In this document: positions 63,896-64,000 of the stretch, piece by piece
Position numbering within the stretch: position 1 is the stretch's first letter
Layout of the letters: each line of letters opens with the position of its first letter
Position numbers and translations under genes: made by a program
Source: Aplidium turbinatum
Taxonomy: Eukaryota; Chordata; Ascidiacea; Aplousobranchia; Polyclinidae
NCBI GenBank assembly: GCA_918807975.1
Contig: OU964919.1
Span: 41,299,824 to 41,363,823, forward strand
Length of the DNA stretch: 64,000 nucleotides
Reading direction: 5' to 3'
Notes under the pieces: model-generated
Databases searched by the model: none
The model's input: the letters and a program-made list of their open reading frames with translations, nothing else
Told to the model about the DNA's origin: nothing

Positions 63896-64000
63896 AATAA
63901 TTGACAACGAAATTATACAAAAAGTAAAATCTTTTTCATATCTTGGTCATTTAATAACTGAAGATGGGAGGTGTGACCATGAAATTCTTAGACGGATAGA
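63896..64000 (+). pseudogene. LINE reverse transcriptase fragment, runs off the window
   Basis: The open frame DNEIIQKVKSFSYLGHLITE continues DGRCDHEILRRI to the window end. The 'YLG..IT.DG.C..EI..RI' block lies after the catalytic box in LINE reverse transcriptases (L1/RTE type). The sequence upstream (before about 63896) is unrelated, so this is a 5'-truncated copy whose rest lies beyond 64000. Confidence 0.6.

Overview
This is a stretch of a repeat-laden animal genome. Introns, a metazoan-type D-serine dehydratase gene, LINEs, tRNA-derived SINEs and many hAT, Tc1/mariner, pogo, piggyBac and Harbinger elements all point that way. Internal TTAGGG-type repeats argue against most arthropods, so I favour a non-arthropod, probably marine invertebrate. 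I cannot name the species. There are no rRNA genes, operons or CRISPR arrays.

Host genes are few. The best is an apparently intact two-exon D-serine dehydratase gene (56645-58348, +). A small secreted Ly6/uPAR-like gene is visible as a signal-peptide exon and a cysteine-rich exon (34024-33405, -). A DUF7869-like, transposase-derived gene (38929-36894, -) is long and well kept but needs one frame change near its N-terminus and seems to have an upstream untranslated exon. Two further candidate exons (35667, 44339) are weak.

The rest is nested mobile DNA. Many boundaries are set by target-site duplications (TSDs) and by empty-site paralogs elsewhere in the window. From left to right: a Harbinger MITE and hAT elements (0.6-2 kb); a stack of hAT relic, inverted-repeat element, pogo element, and a piggyBac-like and a hAT MITE (3.8-7.9 kb); a hAT relic (8.5-9.4 kb); a mariner-type transposase gene split by a 6.1-kb inverted-repeat element that carries FEN1/XPG-like nuclease gene fragments (13-20.6 kb); a MITE with a telomere-repeat core (22.7-23.4 kb); a hAT/hAT/SINE nest (23.8-25.1 kb); a LINE endonuclease relic and two hAT elements (28.3-31.1 kb); two fold-back repeats (31.2-32.7 kb); a four-level nest (40.7-43.4 kb); a LINE with both ends and TSDs but no endonuclease (45.2-48.0 kb); a pogo-like element holding a LINE tail (48.8-50.1 kb); a nest containing a young-looking non-autonomous LTR retrotransposon (50.7-55.7 kb); a Harbinger/ISL2EU element (61.7-63.2 kb); and the start of another LINE fragment at the window edge.

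The most unusual signal is genome-wide rather than genic. The heptamers TAGGCTA/TAGCCTA (and TAGGCCTA) are scattered everywhere. Comparing repeat copies shows several of them are 5-bp insertions at a TA (TA becomes TA-GGC-TA). That is the footprint expected after excision of a TA-targeting transposon whose ends begin GGC.
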